53,560 nt of DNA from Streptomyces ipomoeae 91-03. Its GTDB lineage: Bacteria; Actinomycetota; Actinomycetes; Streptomycetales; Streptomycetaceae. The stretch is taken from the NCBI RefSeq assembly GCF_000317595.1, contig NZ_AEJC01000058.1, positions 1-53,560 on the forward strand, read 5' to 3'. Positions within the stretch are counted from its first letter, which is position 1. Each line of letters opens with the position of its first letter. Shown piece after piece: positions 7,747 through 17,215 of the stretch. Below the pieces are notes generated by a model that saw only the letters and a program-made list of their open reading frames with translations, was not told the origin of the DNA and made no database searches. The position numbers and the translations under genes are program-made.

Positions 7747-8760
7747 TCAGCGCCATCGCAGCGCTGTGGGAGTGATGACTTCGCCGGTCGCACGCCCGTA
7801 CGCATCGAGCATCCAGCCCACCCGCTTACTGGTGCGCAGGTTGACGCCACTGTCGAGGATCTCCATCCACGGAAGCTTTGTGCCGAGAAGTTGCTCAAGA
7901 CGGACGATATGAGGCAGATCCCTGGCCCATACGGTGATGAGCATGTTCGTGTTGCCCGTCGTCGACATGCACAGCCGAAGGTTCGGGAGTGTGGAGAGCG
8001 CGTCCACGGTCTTGTCCAGGTGCGCCGGTTGCACCCGGCAGCGCCACGTACAGCTGATGGGCCACCCGGAGAAGGATTGGGCGACCTCGCACCGGAACGA
8101 CAGCAGCCCCGACCTGAGCAGCCGCGGCAGCTGCCGCCGCACGGTGGAGGGGTTGCGTCCGGTCGCCTGGGCCAGCTCCGCGGCGGTGCGGCGGCCGTCG
8201 GCGGCCAGCGCCTCGATCAGTGGCCAGGCGTTTTTGGGCGGTTGGACATCGCCATCGCGTAGCGTCGCACGTGCTTCGGCCTCCAGCGCGGCCACTTGGT
8301 GGGGGCTGAGTGCCTGGAGCCGCCAGCTGCTTCCGTCGCGGTACATCGCGGTGCCCAGGTAGGTCCGGATGGTCGCGACTCCGGGTGCCTTGATCAATTC
8401 GTCCGTGAGGAAGAACGTCATCTCGGCCATGTCGCCGGTCATGACCGTCAGCATCAGATCGCGCCCCTGCGTGGACTCCTCCACGGTCACCACCCGGGGG
8501 TCGGCGCAGAGGGCCTGGATCGCCCTGGGCCGGCCGCCGGGCAAGCAGTCCACCTCGATCAGTGCGGTGGTCAGGTCGCCGTGGATGCCGCCGGGTCTCG
8601 CGGTGATCCATGCGGTCCCGGTGGCGCGGAGTCCGGCCCAGCGCTGGGCCAGCGACTGCGCGTTGACACCGAGGATGTCAGCGGCTGCCGCCCAGGACAC
8701 ACGGGGCGCGATCTGTAGTGCATGGATGAGGATCAGATCCTCTTCATCCAGCGGGTCCAT
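7747..8760 (-). CDS. Lrp/AsnC-family regulator with two HTH modules
   Basis: The roughly 337-residue protein is about twice the size of classical Lrp. An AsnC-type HTH lies near residues 15-45 (SWAAAADILGVNAQSLAQRW), followed by a ligand/oligomerisation domain. A second HTH is near 190-215 (TAAELAQATGRNPSTVRRQL), with a second domain after it. The ATG at 8760 is chosen; GTG two codons upstream is possible, and the much longer open frame has no family support. It is divergent, across about 275 bp, from the hydrolase operon at 9036-12870 and is its probable local regulator, sensing an amino acid or related ligand. Confidence 0.88.
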   Translation of the reverse strand: MDPLDEEDLILIHALQIAPRVSWAAAADILGVNAQSLAQRWAGLRATGTAWITARPGGIHGDLTTALIEVDCLPGGRPRAIQALCADPRVVTVEESTQGRDLMLTVMTGDMAEMTFFLTDELIKAPGVATIRTYLGTAMYRDGSSWRLQALSPHQVAALEAEARATLRDGDVQPPKNAWPLIEALAADGRRTAAELAQATGRNPSTVRRQLPRLLRSGLLSFRCEVAQSFSGWPISCTWRCRVQPAHLDKTVDALSTLPNLRLCMSTTGNTNMLITVWARDLPHIVRLEQLLGTKLPWMEILDSGVNLRTSKRVGWMLDAYGRATGEVITPTALRWR

Positions 8761-9035
8761 CTTCACAGATCGAAGGATAGGGACATCAGCATGCACGTTT
8801 CTACGGAAATCCGCTCCGCATGGGGTCACCCGGGTAACACTTCTCGAACCTTCGGTGCCGTAGCGCGCGTGACAGTGAAGACCCCCGTACGGCCGGCAGC
8901 GAGCGTGCCGCGCGCCTCGCTCTCGTCGGCCAGGGCGTCGGCGAGCACTGAACCGACGAGGCGAGCCCTCGATCATGAAGAACCCCCGCGATCCGGGCGC
9001 TGTACCCGGGCGCGGCAAGAGAGCAGGAGTGCCAC

Positions 9036-9881
9036 GTGTCCGAGACACACGCCAAAGAGACGTCCGTCTGTCTCAGCTTCGACCTCGACGCCATCTCCGC
9101 CTGGGTCGGCACCCTGGGCCTGTCCTCGCCCACCTACGTCTCCAGAGGCGAATTCGCCGCCAGAGTCGCGGCACCCCGCATCCTGGATCTGCTCGACCGT
9201 GAGGGCGTCAAATCCACCTGGTTCGTCCCCGGCATGGATGCCGAAGCCTTCCCCGACGTCTGCAAGCGCATCCGCGATGCCGGACACGAGATCGGACACC
9301 ATGGCTACGCACACGAGGTTCCGACGCATCTGGAGGAGCCCGCCGAGCGCCGGATGATCGAGCGCGGCCTCGAAGCCCTCGACCGTGTCCTCGGTGTCAC
9401 TCCCGCCGGATACCGGTCGCCCGCCGCGGATCTCTCTCCCAACTCCACCCGGCTCCTGGCCGAGTACGGGTTCACCTATGACAGCAGCCTGTGGGGCAGT
9501 GACTACGGCATGTACCGGTGCCGCACAGGGGACATCGTCGACCCCGAGATCCCGATCGAGTTCGGCTCGGAGCTCGACCTCGTCGAGGTCCCGCTGGGCA
9601 CCATCATCGACTTCGTCCTGCTCGAGTTCATCATGACGCCCGGGCTGGTCCTGCCCGCGAGCACCGATGTCGTCGCCCTCGGCAAGCGTTGGATCGACGA
9701 CCTGGAGTTCATGGCCGAGCGGGTGCCGGGCGGCACGCTGACAGGTGTCTGGCACCCGGCCGCGATCGGGCGCGCGAGCAAGCTCCGTACCATCGAGAAC
9801 TTCATCCGGCGCGGCAAGGAACTCGGCTTGCCGTTCAAGACGATGTCCGAAGCGGTCAACGACTGGAAGAGCGTCAATTGA
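9036..9881 (+). CDS. NodB-fold (polysaccharide deacetylase-like) hydrolase
   Basis: The 281-residue protein has NodB motifs: SFDLDA (residues 14-19) with the catalytic and metal Asp, GHHGYAHE (87-94) with metal histidines, and GYRSPAADLS as the third motif. There is no signal peptide, so it acts in the cytoplasm. That fits the small-molecule branch (PuuE allantoinase and cyclic-imide hydrolases) rather than cell-wall deacetylases. GTG start with AGGAG upstream. Its stop overlaps the TTG start of the amidohydrolase gene (TTGA), so the two are translationally coupled. Ring opening of a cyclic amide or imide is the favoured, unproven role. Confidence 0.85.
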   Translation: MSETHAKETSVCLSFDLDAISAWVGTLGLSSPTYVSRGEFAARVAAPRILDLLDREGVKSTWFVPGMDAEAFPDVCKRIRDAGHEIGHHGYAHEVPTHLEEPAERRMIERGLEALDRVLGVTPAGYRSPAADLSPNSTRLLAEYGFTYDSSLWGSDYGMYRCRTGDIVDPEIPIEFGSELDLVEVPLGTIIDFVLLEFIMTPGLVLPASTDVVALGKRWIDDLEFMAERVPGGTLTGVWHPAAIGRASKLRTIENFIRRGKELGLPFKTMSEAVNDWKSVN

Positions 9882-11531
9882 GCACGTCGGCCGACCTCGT
9901 CCTCCGAGGCGGAACCGTGCTGACCGTGGACCCCGCTTTCATGGTGGCATCCGCCGTGGCGATCCGCCGGGGAACCATCGTCGGCGTCGGTGACGACGAG
10001 GACATGAAACCCCTGACCGGGCCGGGCACGACCGTCATCGACATCGACGGGTGCACCCTGCTGCCCGGCATCAACGATGCGCATCTGCACGGTCTTCGTT
10101 ACGGCATGAGCAGGCCTCCCATGGCCTTGGACCTGTCCGCAGTCTCCTCCATCGCGGAGGTGGTCCGGGCGGTTGCCCGGGCGGCGGGCGCGGTGCCCCC
10201 CCGGCACGTGGATCCGGGGCCGTGGATGGGACGCGGCACGGCTGGCCGAATGCCGCGACGACCCGGAGCGATCACCTCACCGTCGCGACCTCGACGAGGT
10301 CAGCCCGGACCATCCTGTCCTGCTGACCGACTTCTCCGGTCACGCGGCCTGGGTCAACTCGGCCGCGCTCGCGGCCACCGGCCTGGGCTCCAAGGTGGCA
10401 TCGCCGCCCGGTGGCATCGTCGAGACGGACAACGGCGGACCGAGCGGCATCGTCCGGGAAGCCGCGGTCACCGTGTTCAACGAAGCGGTCCCCGCCCCCA
10501 CCGACGCTGAACGCTGCGCCGCCATCGAGGCAGCGGTTTCCGAATGCAACCGGCGCGGCATCACCAGCTTCACCGATCCCGGGCTCACGGTTCCGGAAGT
10601 CCGCGCCTACGAGAAGCTGGCCGCCGAGGGCAGACTCTCGGCCCGGGTCACAGCGCTCCTGCTGCCGCAATGGCCGATCGGTACCGCAGCCGATTTCAGA
10701 AACGCCCTGGACGGGTGGCCCAGTGAACGCGTCGCGGACCGCTCTCGTTTCCACATCGCCGGAGTGAAGATCTTCGCGGACGGGATCCCGCCGAACCGGA
10801 CGTCGTGGATGAGCGAGCCGTACGAGGGCGGCGGACACGGGTGTCTCACGACGCACGGCCCGACCGACGACGTACGCGTCGCCGAGCTCCACGAGATGAT
10901 CGCGCACGCACATCGCTCCGGATACCAGGTCGGCGTCCATGTCACCGGTGACCGCGCGATCGACGCGGTGGTCGCGGGGTTCCTGAAGGCCCAGCGCGAC
11001 GCCCGGAACGCAGACCCTCGGCACTACGTCATTCACGCCGACTTCCTGAGCGCGACCAGCATGAAGCTGCTCGCCGAGAACGGGTTCGGAGCCAACATGA
11101 ACCCGACCATCAAGTGGGTCATCGCCGACTCCGAGGAAGACGTCGTGGGATCCGAGCGCGCCGGCTACGAGATGCCCTACCGCGACGCGCTCGCCGCCGG
11201 GGTCCCCGTCACCAGCGGCTCAGACGCACCCGTGACGCAGCCGGACTGGCCGCAGGGGATCTCGACGATGATCCTGCGCGAAGCGCGGGGGAGCGGCAGG
11301 GTCTCCGGACCGGATCAGCGGATCGGCCTCGCCGCCGCACTCCGCACGTATACGAGCAACGCGGCATGGCAGGACTGTGCCGAGGGCTGGAAGGGCACGA
11401 TCGAGGCCGGAAAGGTGGCCGACCTGTGTGTCCTGGACGGTGACCTTCCGACACTTGACCCGCACGACATCCCCCAGCTTGCCGTGCGCTACACGATTCT
11501 CGACGGGAAGATCGTCCATGCCAACGACTGA
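9878..11531 (+). pseudogene. YtcJ-type amidohydrolase, interrupted by one-base frameshift
   Basis: The frame starting at TTG 9878 gives a normal amidohydrolase N-terminus (LVLRGGTVLTVD, then NDAHLHG with metal histidines). The frame from about 10200 onward gives the rest (TWIRGRGWD, LTDFSGHAAWVNSAAL, HVTGDRAIDAV, TSGSDAP). Removing one C from the C7 run at 10196-10202 joins them into a typical 550-residue YtcJ/NfdA-family enzyme, which hydrolyses amides or N-substituted formamides. The rest of the gene looks conserved, so either a recent mutation or a sequencing error explains the break. Coupled to both neighbours by overlaps. Confidence 0.82.
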
Positions 11532-12870
11532 CCCCCGATGTCCAGCAGCTCCGACACCGCCCGGTATCGAGGACACCGCGAGCCAGGCGGTCGAGCTCAC
11601 CAGCGCACTCATCCGGATCGACTCCACCAACACGGGTGAGGAGGAGACCACCACGGGAGAGCGCACGGCTGCGGAGTTCGTCGCCACCACGTTGAGCGAC
11701 GCCGGCTACGAGGTGCACTACATCGGCGCGGGAAACGATCGCCACTCGGTGGTGGTCCGGCTGGAAGGAGCCGACAGGGAACGAGGCGCGCTTCTGGTCC
11801 ACGGCCACCTGGATGTCGTTCCCGCCGACCCGCTCGACTGGACCGTCCACCCCCTCTCCGGTGAGATCCGCGACGGCTACGTATGGGGTCGCGGTGCCGT
11901 GGACATGAAGAACATGGTCGCCATGAGCCTCGCGCTCGCGATCCGGTACAAGCGGTACGGCATCGTCCCTGCCCGCGACATCGTCTTCGCCTTCGTGGCC
12001 GACGAGGAGGCGGGCGGAAGGATGGGTTCGGGGCATCTCGTCGAGAAGCACCCGGGACTGCTGGACGGAGTCACCGAGGCGATCGGTGAGGTCGGCGGCT
12101 TCTCTCACACGCTGGACAACGGGGCCCGCGCCTACCTCATCCAGACAGCCGAGAAGAGCAAGCGCTGGTTGAAGGTACGAGCCCGCGGAGTGGCCGGTCA
12201 CGGCTCCATGCTGGCCGAGGACAATCCGATCGGCCGGCTCGGCGAAGCGCTCGCCACGCTGACCAAACACCGGTTCCCACTCACTCTCACGCCGACGGTG
12301 CGTCAATTCCTGGAAGGGATCAGCAAGGCCGGCGGATGGAAGTTCACCGAGGACGCGCAGGCCGAGGAGATCGTGGGTCGCCTCGGCGGACTCGGACGGA
12401 TCATCGGGGCGACGATCCGCGACACCGCCAACGTCACGGTCGTGAACGCCGGCTACAAGTCGAACGTGATCCCGGCGGTCGCCGAGGCCGAGGTCGACTG
12501 CCGCCTGCTACCTGGCCGCCGGGAGGCATTCGACGCCGAACTGGCCCAGCTCCTCGGTCCCGGTATCGAGCTGGAGTGGCACGAACAGGAAAGCCTTGTC
12601 ACGACGTTCGACGGCGACATCGTCGACGCCATGGTCGGAGCGCTGCTCGAGCACGACCCGAACGCGATCGTGCTGCCCTACATGATGTCGGGCGGGACGG
12701 ACGCGAAACGCTTCGCACGACTCGGCATCCGGAATTTCGGATTCTCCCCCCTTCTCCTGCCTCCCGACCTGGACTTCGCGGCGCTCTTCCACGGCGTCGA
12801 CGAGCGCGTGCCCGTGGACTCCATCCGCTTCGGGGTACGAGTCCTCGACGAGTTCCTCCGCACCGCCTGA
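11518..12870 (+). CDS. M20-family metallohydrolase (ArgE/DapE type)
   Basis: The 450-residue protein has M20 zinc-ligand motifs HGHLD (95-99), GRGAVDMKN (Asp129) and catalytic ADEEAGG (161-167), with a dimerisation insert in the middle. The ATG at 11518 overlaps the end of the amidohydrolase gene by 14 nt and has GGGAAG upstream. Family members cleave N-acyl amino acids, dipeptides or carbamoyl amides in the cytoplasm. It is the third enzyme of the operon and would act on the product of ring opening or deacylation. No specific substrate can be named. Confidence 0.92.
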   Translation: MPTTDPRCPAAPTPPGIEDTASQAVELTSALIRIDSTNTGEEETTTGERTAAEFVATTLSDAGYEVHYIGAGNDRHSVVVRLEGADRERGALLVHGHLDVVPADPLDWTVHPLSGEIRDGYVWGRGAVDMKNMVAMSLALAIRYKRYGIVPARDIVFAFVADEEAGGRMGSGHLVEKHPGLLDGVTEAIGEVGGFSHTLDNGARAYLIQTAEKSKRWLKVRARGVAGHGSMLAEDNPIGRLGEALATLTKHRFPLTLTPTVRQFLEGISKAGGWKFTEDAQAEEIVGRLGGLGRIIGATIRDTANVTVVNAGYKSNVIPAVAEAEVDCRLLPGRREAFDAELAQLLGPGIELEWHEQESLVTTFDGDIVDAMVGALLEHDPNAIVLPYMMSGGTDAKRFARLGIRNFGFSPLLLPPDLDFAALFHGVDERVPVDSIRFGVRVLDEFLRTA

Positions 12871-13125
12871 CTTGGCAAAGACGACCTCATCCCCGTCCCA
12901 CGATCCGCCCCCCGATCCGCAACAGCCGAGCCCAGGAATCCCGCCCGACTGGCTGGAGCGAGCAGCACCGCCTCCGGGCTCGACGGTGAGGTCGACGCAG
13001 GTGCTGCCGGGTGCGGCCCCTTTACCTATGCTGCGCTTGGGGACACCAGGCCGCGCCTGTACCGGCCACTCACCCCTCAGAATGAGAGGTGGACAGGCTT
13101 GGTTTCCGTACATGGGTGACTACTG

Positions 13126-14067
13126 GTGACGGTGAGAAAACGACATGACGGCCCGCGCGAGATCGCGGACATCGGCTTTGCTCCGCCGGTCGGCATTCCG
13201 ACGGGCGTCGAGGTCATGTCTCTGGCGGAACTGCGGGAGCGGGCTGCCGTCCGCATGGGCAGGGTGGGGCTGGGGACACCTCAGCGGCCGACGTTCCACC
13301 ACCTGATCACTCTCTCCAATGGCTCCTTGTGGCACATGGTGGATTTCACCGGCTACGCCCTCAAGCCGGGCTCCTGGCTGTGGGTCCGGCCCGGCCAGGT
13401 GCAGCAGTGGGGTGATCTGCACGAGGCCGAGGGCACTCTGGTTCTCTTCGAGCGCGACTTCGTTGATCCGGGCACCGTCGCCGCAGCGCGCGTGGATGAT
13501 CCGCACGCACCCGTGCTCCAGGTTCCCGACACCGAGGACCGCCGTGCGCTGGAGATGGCCCTGGATCATCTGGCACTCGAGTTCCAGGCGCTGCGCGGCA
13601 TTCCGCTGGAAGCCCATGTGGCGGTGCTGCGCCACCTGCTGGCGGTCCTGGTGCTGCGCCTTTCGCAGCGCACGGTACCGGCCGGCAGCCCGGCCCCGGA
13701 GCCGGGGGAGACCTTCGTCCACTTCCGTGACGCCGTCGAACGAGACTTCACCCGCACGCGCCGCCTGGAGGACTACGCCCAGGCTCTGGGCTACTCGCCC
13801 CGCACCCTCTCCCGGGCGACACGCGCCGGGGCAGGGGTGGGAGCGAAGGAATTCATCGACCGGCGGGTGGTCCTGGAGGCCAAGCGCCTCCTGGCGCACG
13901 GCGACCAGTCAGCCTCCCGTATCGCGGCACAGCTCGGCTTCACCAGCGCCACCAACTTCAGCAAATACTTCCATCAGCGCACCGGCCAGTCTCCGATCGC
14001 CTTCCGTGCAACCGTGCGGGGCCGCTCCTCGGAGAGTGGCGCAGGCGATACGTCCGGTACCGGGTGA
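13126..14067 (+). CDS. AraC/XylS-family transcriptional regulator
   Basis: The 313-residue protein has an N-terminal cupin-like sensing half (LWHMVDFTGYALKPGSW) and a C-terminal double HTH starting near residue 200 (LEDYAQALGYSPRTLSRATR, then SRIAAQLGFTSATNFSKYF). GTG start at 13126; another GTG lies two codons later. Its 3' end overlaps the convergent aquaporin gene by 110 nt. The preceding 255 bp hold no recognisable gene. The target may be the aquaporin/MBL/DsbA group on the opposite strand, but no operator was identified. Confidence 0.9.
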   Translation: MTVRKRHDGPREIADIGFAPPVGIPTGVEVMSLAELRERAAVRMGRVGLGTPQRPTFHHLITLSNGSLWHMVDFTGYALKPGSWLWVRPGQVQQWGDLHEAEGTLVLFERDFVDPGTVAAARVDDPHAPVLQVPDTEDRRALEMALDHLALEFQALRGIPLEAHVAVLRHLLAVLVLRLSQRTVPAGSPAPEPGETFVHFRDAVERDFTRTRRLEDYAQALGYSPRTLSRATRAGAGVGAKEFIDRRVVLEAKRLLAHGDQSASRIAAQLGFTSATNFSKYFHQRTGQSPIAFRATVRGRSSESGAGDTSGTG

Positions 14068-14845
14068 CCAGGGCGGAGAGGGCCGCCCCTGCGAGCGGTG
14101 CCACCAGATAGACCCACAGATGTGACCAATGGACGGACTGGTGGGCCCAGAGGGCGGGACCGAACTGGCGGGCGGGGTTGGCGGACCCGCCGGTGAGGGT
14201 GCCGAGGGTGACGATGACCACGGCGGTGGCGGCGGGCAGGGCGAGCGGGATCCAGCACGCCCACGCGGGGCGGGACATCAGCAGTAGGGCGACAGCGAGG
14301 ATCGCCGCGGTGGCCGCGGCTTCGGCGGTGAACAAGGCGGCGGCCGACAAGGCGGGGGCGGGCCGGACCGCGGCGTAGTCCATACGAGCGCCGACGACCG
14401 GACCCCATACGAGGCGGGCCAGGCCGGTGCCGGCCACGGAACCTGCGAGCTGGGCGGCGACGTACGGCAGGACACGGCGGCCGGGGAACGCGCCCGTCAC
14501 CCACAGGGCGAGGGTGACGGCCGGGTTGAGGTGGCCACCGGACTGACGGCCCCACGAGGAGGACAGCGCCCACGCGAGCGCCACCCCGACGATCACGGCC
14601 ACGGCCGCGAGCTGGAGGTGTGGTTCCGGCAGGGCCCGGCTGAGCGGGGAGACCATCACCCAACGGACGGCGGTGACCAGGACGAACAGCACGCCGCCGG
14701 TGAGAGCGAACTCGACGGCGACCGCGGCCCGGGCGGTTGTGCCGCCCGGGGCCGCGGGCTTCCCGGCGGTCCCGGCTCCACCGGTGCCGCCGCCGGACGT
14801 CGTCCCGGTGGCCCGCCACGCGGACACACGGGCGGAGGTGAGCAT
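13958..14845 (-). CDS. MIP/aquaporin-family channel
   Basis: The 295-residue membrane protein carries both NPA boxes of the major intrinsic protein family, GGHLNPAVT and GGSANPARQFG, and about six hydrophobic segments. It conducts water or small neutral solutes across the cytoplasmic membrane. The N-terminal 40 residues are Gly/Thr-rich and weakly supported, so a later start is possible. The C-terminal tail after RYRTYRLRHS overlaps the AraC gene on the other strand and may be an extension. Four bases separate it from the upstream MBL gene, indicating an operon. Confidence 0.88.
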   Translation of the reverse strand: MLTSARVSAWRATGTTSGGGTGGAGTAGKPAAPGGTTARAAVAVEFALTGGVLFVLVTAVRWVMVSPLSRALPEPHLQLAAVAVIVGVALAWALSSSWGRQSGGHLNPAVTLALWVTGAFPGRRVLPYVAAQLAGSVAGTGLARLVWGPVVGARMDYAAVRPAPALSAAALFTAEAAATAAILAVALLLMSRPAWACWIPLALPAATAVVIVTLGTLTGGSANPARQFGPALWAHQSVHWSHLWVYLVAPLAGAALSALVTRYRTYRLRHSPRSGPARLHGRRSETGRCADGSIC

Positions 14846-14848
14846 CGG

Positions 14849-15661
14849 TCAGCCCCAGGTCATCTCGCCGGTGGCCACCTTGGTGCCCAGGTCCAGGGCC
14901 ACCAGCAGGCCCAGGTCCGGATGGCGCTCGAGGAGCGCGGCCTTCAGCGCCTCGGAGTCGTTGCCGCTCCCGGCCAGTTCCTTCTCGAACTCGGCGAGGT
15001 AGGTGCGGGTGTAGGCGATCACGGAGGCGTCGGTGGGGGAGCCGGCGGAGCGGTGGCCGGCCACCACGAAGCGCGGGTCGAGCCGCTCCATCTCGTCGAG
15101 CGTCTCGGCCCAGGCGGCCCGCTCGCGCGGCGTGGGGGTGTCGGCGGTCCACACGTGAAGGCCGGCGAAGAGCAGCACGCCGCCCACGACCGCGCGGTCC
15201 TCGGGCTGCCACAGGTACTCGGTGCGCCACACCAGGTCCGGGTGGCCGCCGCGGAGCTCGAAGTCGTGGCCCTCGATGCTGACGCGGTCCCCGTCCAGCA
15301 CCTCCGGAACGATCACCTCGGTGGGCAGATTCCGGCCCAGGTGCGCCCACGTCTTGAGCTTGCCTTCCCAGCTGGCCTTGATCCGCTCCACGGTGGTGGC
15401 GGTGGCGACGATCCTCACGTCCGGGAACGCCTGCCGGATCACTTCCAGGCCGAAGTAGTAGTCGGGGTCGGAGGTGGTGACCACGACGGTGGTCAGCTCC
15501 TTGCCGCTGTCGATGATGTCCGCCAGGACCCGGTGCTGCTCGGCCAGGGTGAACTGGCCGTCGACCAGCAGGGCTTCGCGCTCGCCGGTGATCAGGACGG
15601 ACGACTTGTGCAGGCCGGTGTCACCGGCGGTGTGGACGGTGTACGTCAGGGTGGTCGACAT
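14849..15661 (-). CDS. MBL-fold protein with degenerate metal motif
   Basis: The 270-residue protein starts at ATG 15661 with AAAGGCGA upstream. The metallo-beta-lactamase fold is recognisable (VLITGEREALLVDGQF, LWQPEDRAVVGGVLLFAGLHVW, VVAGHRSAG). The canonical HxHxDH is replaced by TTSDPDYYFG, so most first-site metal ligands are absent. A subgroup of actinobacterial MBL proteins carries such DPDYYFG motifs, and they may bind metal differently or not hydrolyse at all. It sits between the DsbA-like gene (37 nt upstream) and the aquaporin gene (3 nt downstream), clearly one operon. Confidence 0.87.
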   Translation of the reverse strand: MSTTLTYTVHTAGDTGLHKSSVLITGEREALLVDGQFTLAEQHRVLADIIDSGKELTTVVVTTSDPDYYFGLEVIRQAFPDVRIVATATTVERIKASWEGKLKTWAHLGRNLPTEVIVPEVLDGDRVSIEGHDFELRGGHPDLVWRTEYLWQPEDRAVVGGVLLFAGLHVWTADTPTPRERAAWAETLDEMERLDPRFVVAGHRSAGSPTDASVIAYTRTYLAEFEKELAGSGNDSEALKAALLERHPDLGLLVALDLGTKVATGEMTWG

Positions 15662-15698
15662 GGTGGTATCGCCTTTCAGGGTGTTGTAGGGGTGTGGT

Positions 15699-16349
15699 TC
15701 AGGCGCCTGCGGCGGCCAGGTGCTGGTCCAGAGCGCGGGTGAGCGCGTCGGCCGAGGAGACGGGGCCGCCCAGACGGTCGGTGCCGTGTGCGGTGTGCAG
15801 CAGCAGCGTCGGGTAGCCGTCGACGCCCAGACGGCGCACCTCGAGGAAGTCGGCCGCCGCCTCGGCACGGGTGGCGGGCGAGGCATATGTGGCCGCCACC
15901 ACGTCGGCATCCAGGCCCAGCTCGGCGGCTATGTCCCGGTAGACCTCGGCGTCGGAGAGGCTACGGCCGTCGACGTACCAGGCACGCTGCATCGCGGCGG
16001 CGGCATCCAGCGCGTTCGCGCCTGGCTGGCTGCGCAGCGCGACCAGGCCCGTGGCAGCATCGGCGGAGTCCATCACGACGGTGCCGTCCGTGAGCGCGGC
16101 ACGGTAGCCGTCGCCGAACGCGACGCCGGTCAACTGGGCGATGCGCTCGTTGGCGCCCGGGATGTGCGGGTAGGCCGACACCGGCAACGCGCGTGAGCCG
16201 GTGAAGAGGCCGCCGGACAGCACCCGCAGCTCGATCCGGTCCGCGTTGGCGGCGGCGAACTCGTGCAGGGCCGGGCCGAAGCCGTAGCACCAGCCGCAGT
16301 AGGCGTCGAAGGCGTAGGTCAGTTGAATGGGCTTCACAGAGCTCATCAC
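15699..16349 (-). CDS. DsbA-family (FrnE-like) thiol oxidoreductase
   Basis: The 216-residue thioredoxin-fold protein has CGWC (Cys18, Cys21) and a helical insertion, with the cis-proline motif DGYPTLLL near residue 178. It lacks a signal peptide, so it is cytoplasmic like FrnE rather than periplasmic DsbA. Starts GTG then ATG, with AAAGGA upstream. It is first in an operon with the MBL protein and the aquaporin, which suggests a redox or solute-stress role; that is inference. Upstream is an IS630 remnant, not the regulator often found there. Confidence 0.9.
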   Translation of the reverse strand: MMSSVKPIQLTYAFDAYCGWCYGFGPALHEFAAANADRIELRVLSGGLFTGSRALPVSAYPHIPGANERIAQLTGVAFGDGYRAALTDGTVVMDSADAATGLVALRSQPGANALDAAAAMQRAWYVDGRSLSDAEVYRDIAAELGLDADVVAATYASPATRAEAAADFLEVRRLGVDGYPTLLLHTAHGTDRLGGPVSSADALTRALDQHLAAAGA

Positions 16350-16559
16350 ATGTCATCCTTTCCGGATTCCGTCACCCGGCTCCCTGTCTCGGCCGGGCTG
16401 ACACGCTCAAAGCTATGGTCAGAATGCGGGGCCTCCCGGATACCCAGACGACGCGCTGTGGTGAAAAACTGACAGTCTCGTGAGTTCCTTCTCCGTGAGC
16501 CCCGCCAGACGGCCGCCGATCCGCCCCCCGAAATGAGATCCGGGTTCGCCGATGACGCC

Positions 16560-16935
16560 AGGTGGTGCCCGACCACGTCACGGATCCTGTCGATCAGCAG
16601 CGGGTCCGGGAAGACCTTGAAGTCCTGTTTGCGCCATGGCCAATGCCCGAAGGCCGCTGGATCCGCAGCACACCGGTGGGCAAATCCCCACCCGCTTCGC
16701 CAGCTCGCGCTTCGGGCAGTGGGCGGCGCCCTCTGGTGCCTCTTCGTGGGCGCCTGCCACGACATCTTCGACCGGGGAGTCTGTGATGGTGTGGGGCACG
16801 CCGGAGCAGGATGCGTCACCCAGCCGTCGAGCCGGCCTTGCAGGTATCTCGTCCGCCACCGGCACACTGCCGCACGCTCGGTGGCCAGTCGTGCGGCCAC
16901 CGCGGTGTTCCTCACGCCCTCGGCCCGCACCGGCG
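16560..16935 (-). mobile_element. IS630-family transposase remnant
   Basis: Three shifted minus-strand frames give consecutive pieces of an IS630-type transposase. They are the HTH segment RAEGVRNTAVAARLATERAA with CRWRTRYLQGRLDG; VPHTITDSPVEDVV; and FKVFPDPLLIDRIRDVVG. The DDE catalytic domain and the N-terminus are missing, and no terminal repeats are visible. It is a non-functional scar. The surrounding DNA from 16985 to 17215 shows no recognisable gene. Confidence 0.72.
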
Positions 16936-17215
16936 GCTGACGCTCGTCTTGGTCCGTCGGCTATCTGCGGCATCGAGCTGGATCAGGTCGAGGGCGTGCG
17001 CGAGCTGCGGACCTGGACATCGTCGTGATCGCGGACGAGGGCAGTGTGGTGGGTGGCAGGGGGATCCCGCTGGGCAGATGCGTCGCAAGAATCGCATCGC
17101 TGAATCCCGCAGGACGGGGCACTCAGGGCGGTCGGGCGTTGTGTGCGGCGCCGAGAAAGGAAGGGCGTTCGCGGTCGCGTTGGCCGTTGCCCATACCCGG
17201 TCTCCCGATGGGGCG

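Noticed and set aside
8828..8835. ACCCGGGT palindrome as operator for the Lrp-type regulator
   Set aside because: Eight self-complementary bases are expected often in GC-rich DNA, and Lrp sites are usually longer and AT-centred.
8761..9048. N-terminal extension of the Lrp-type regulator to 433 residues
   Set aside because: The extra 96 residues show no similarity to the family and span the divergent promoter region.
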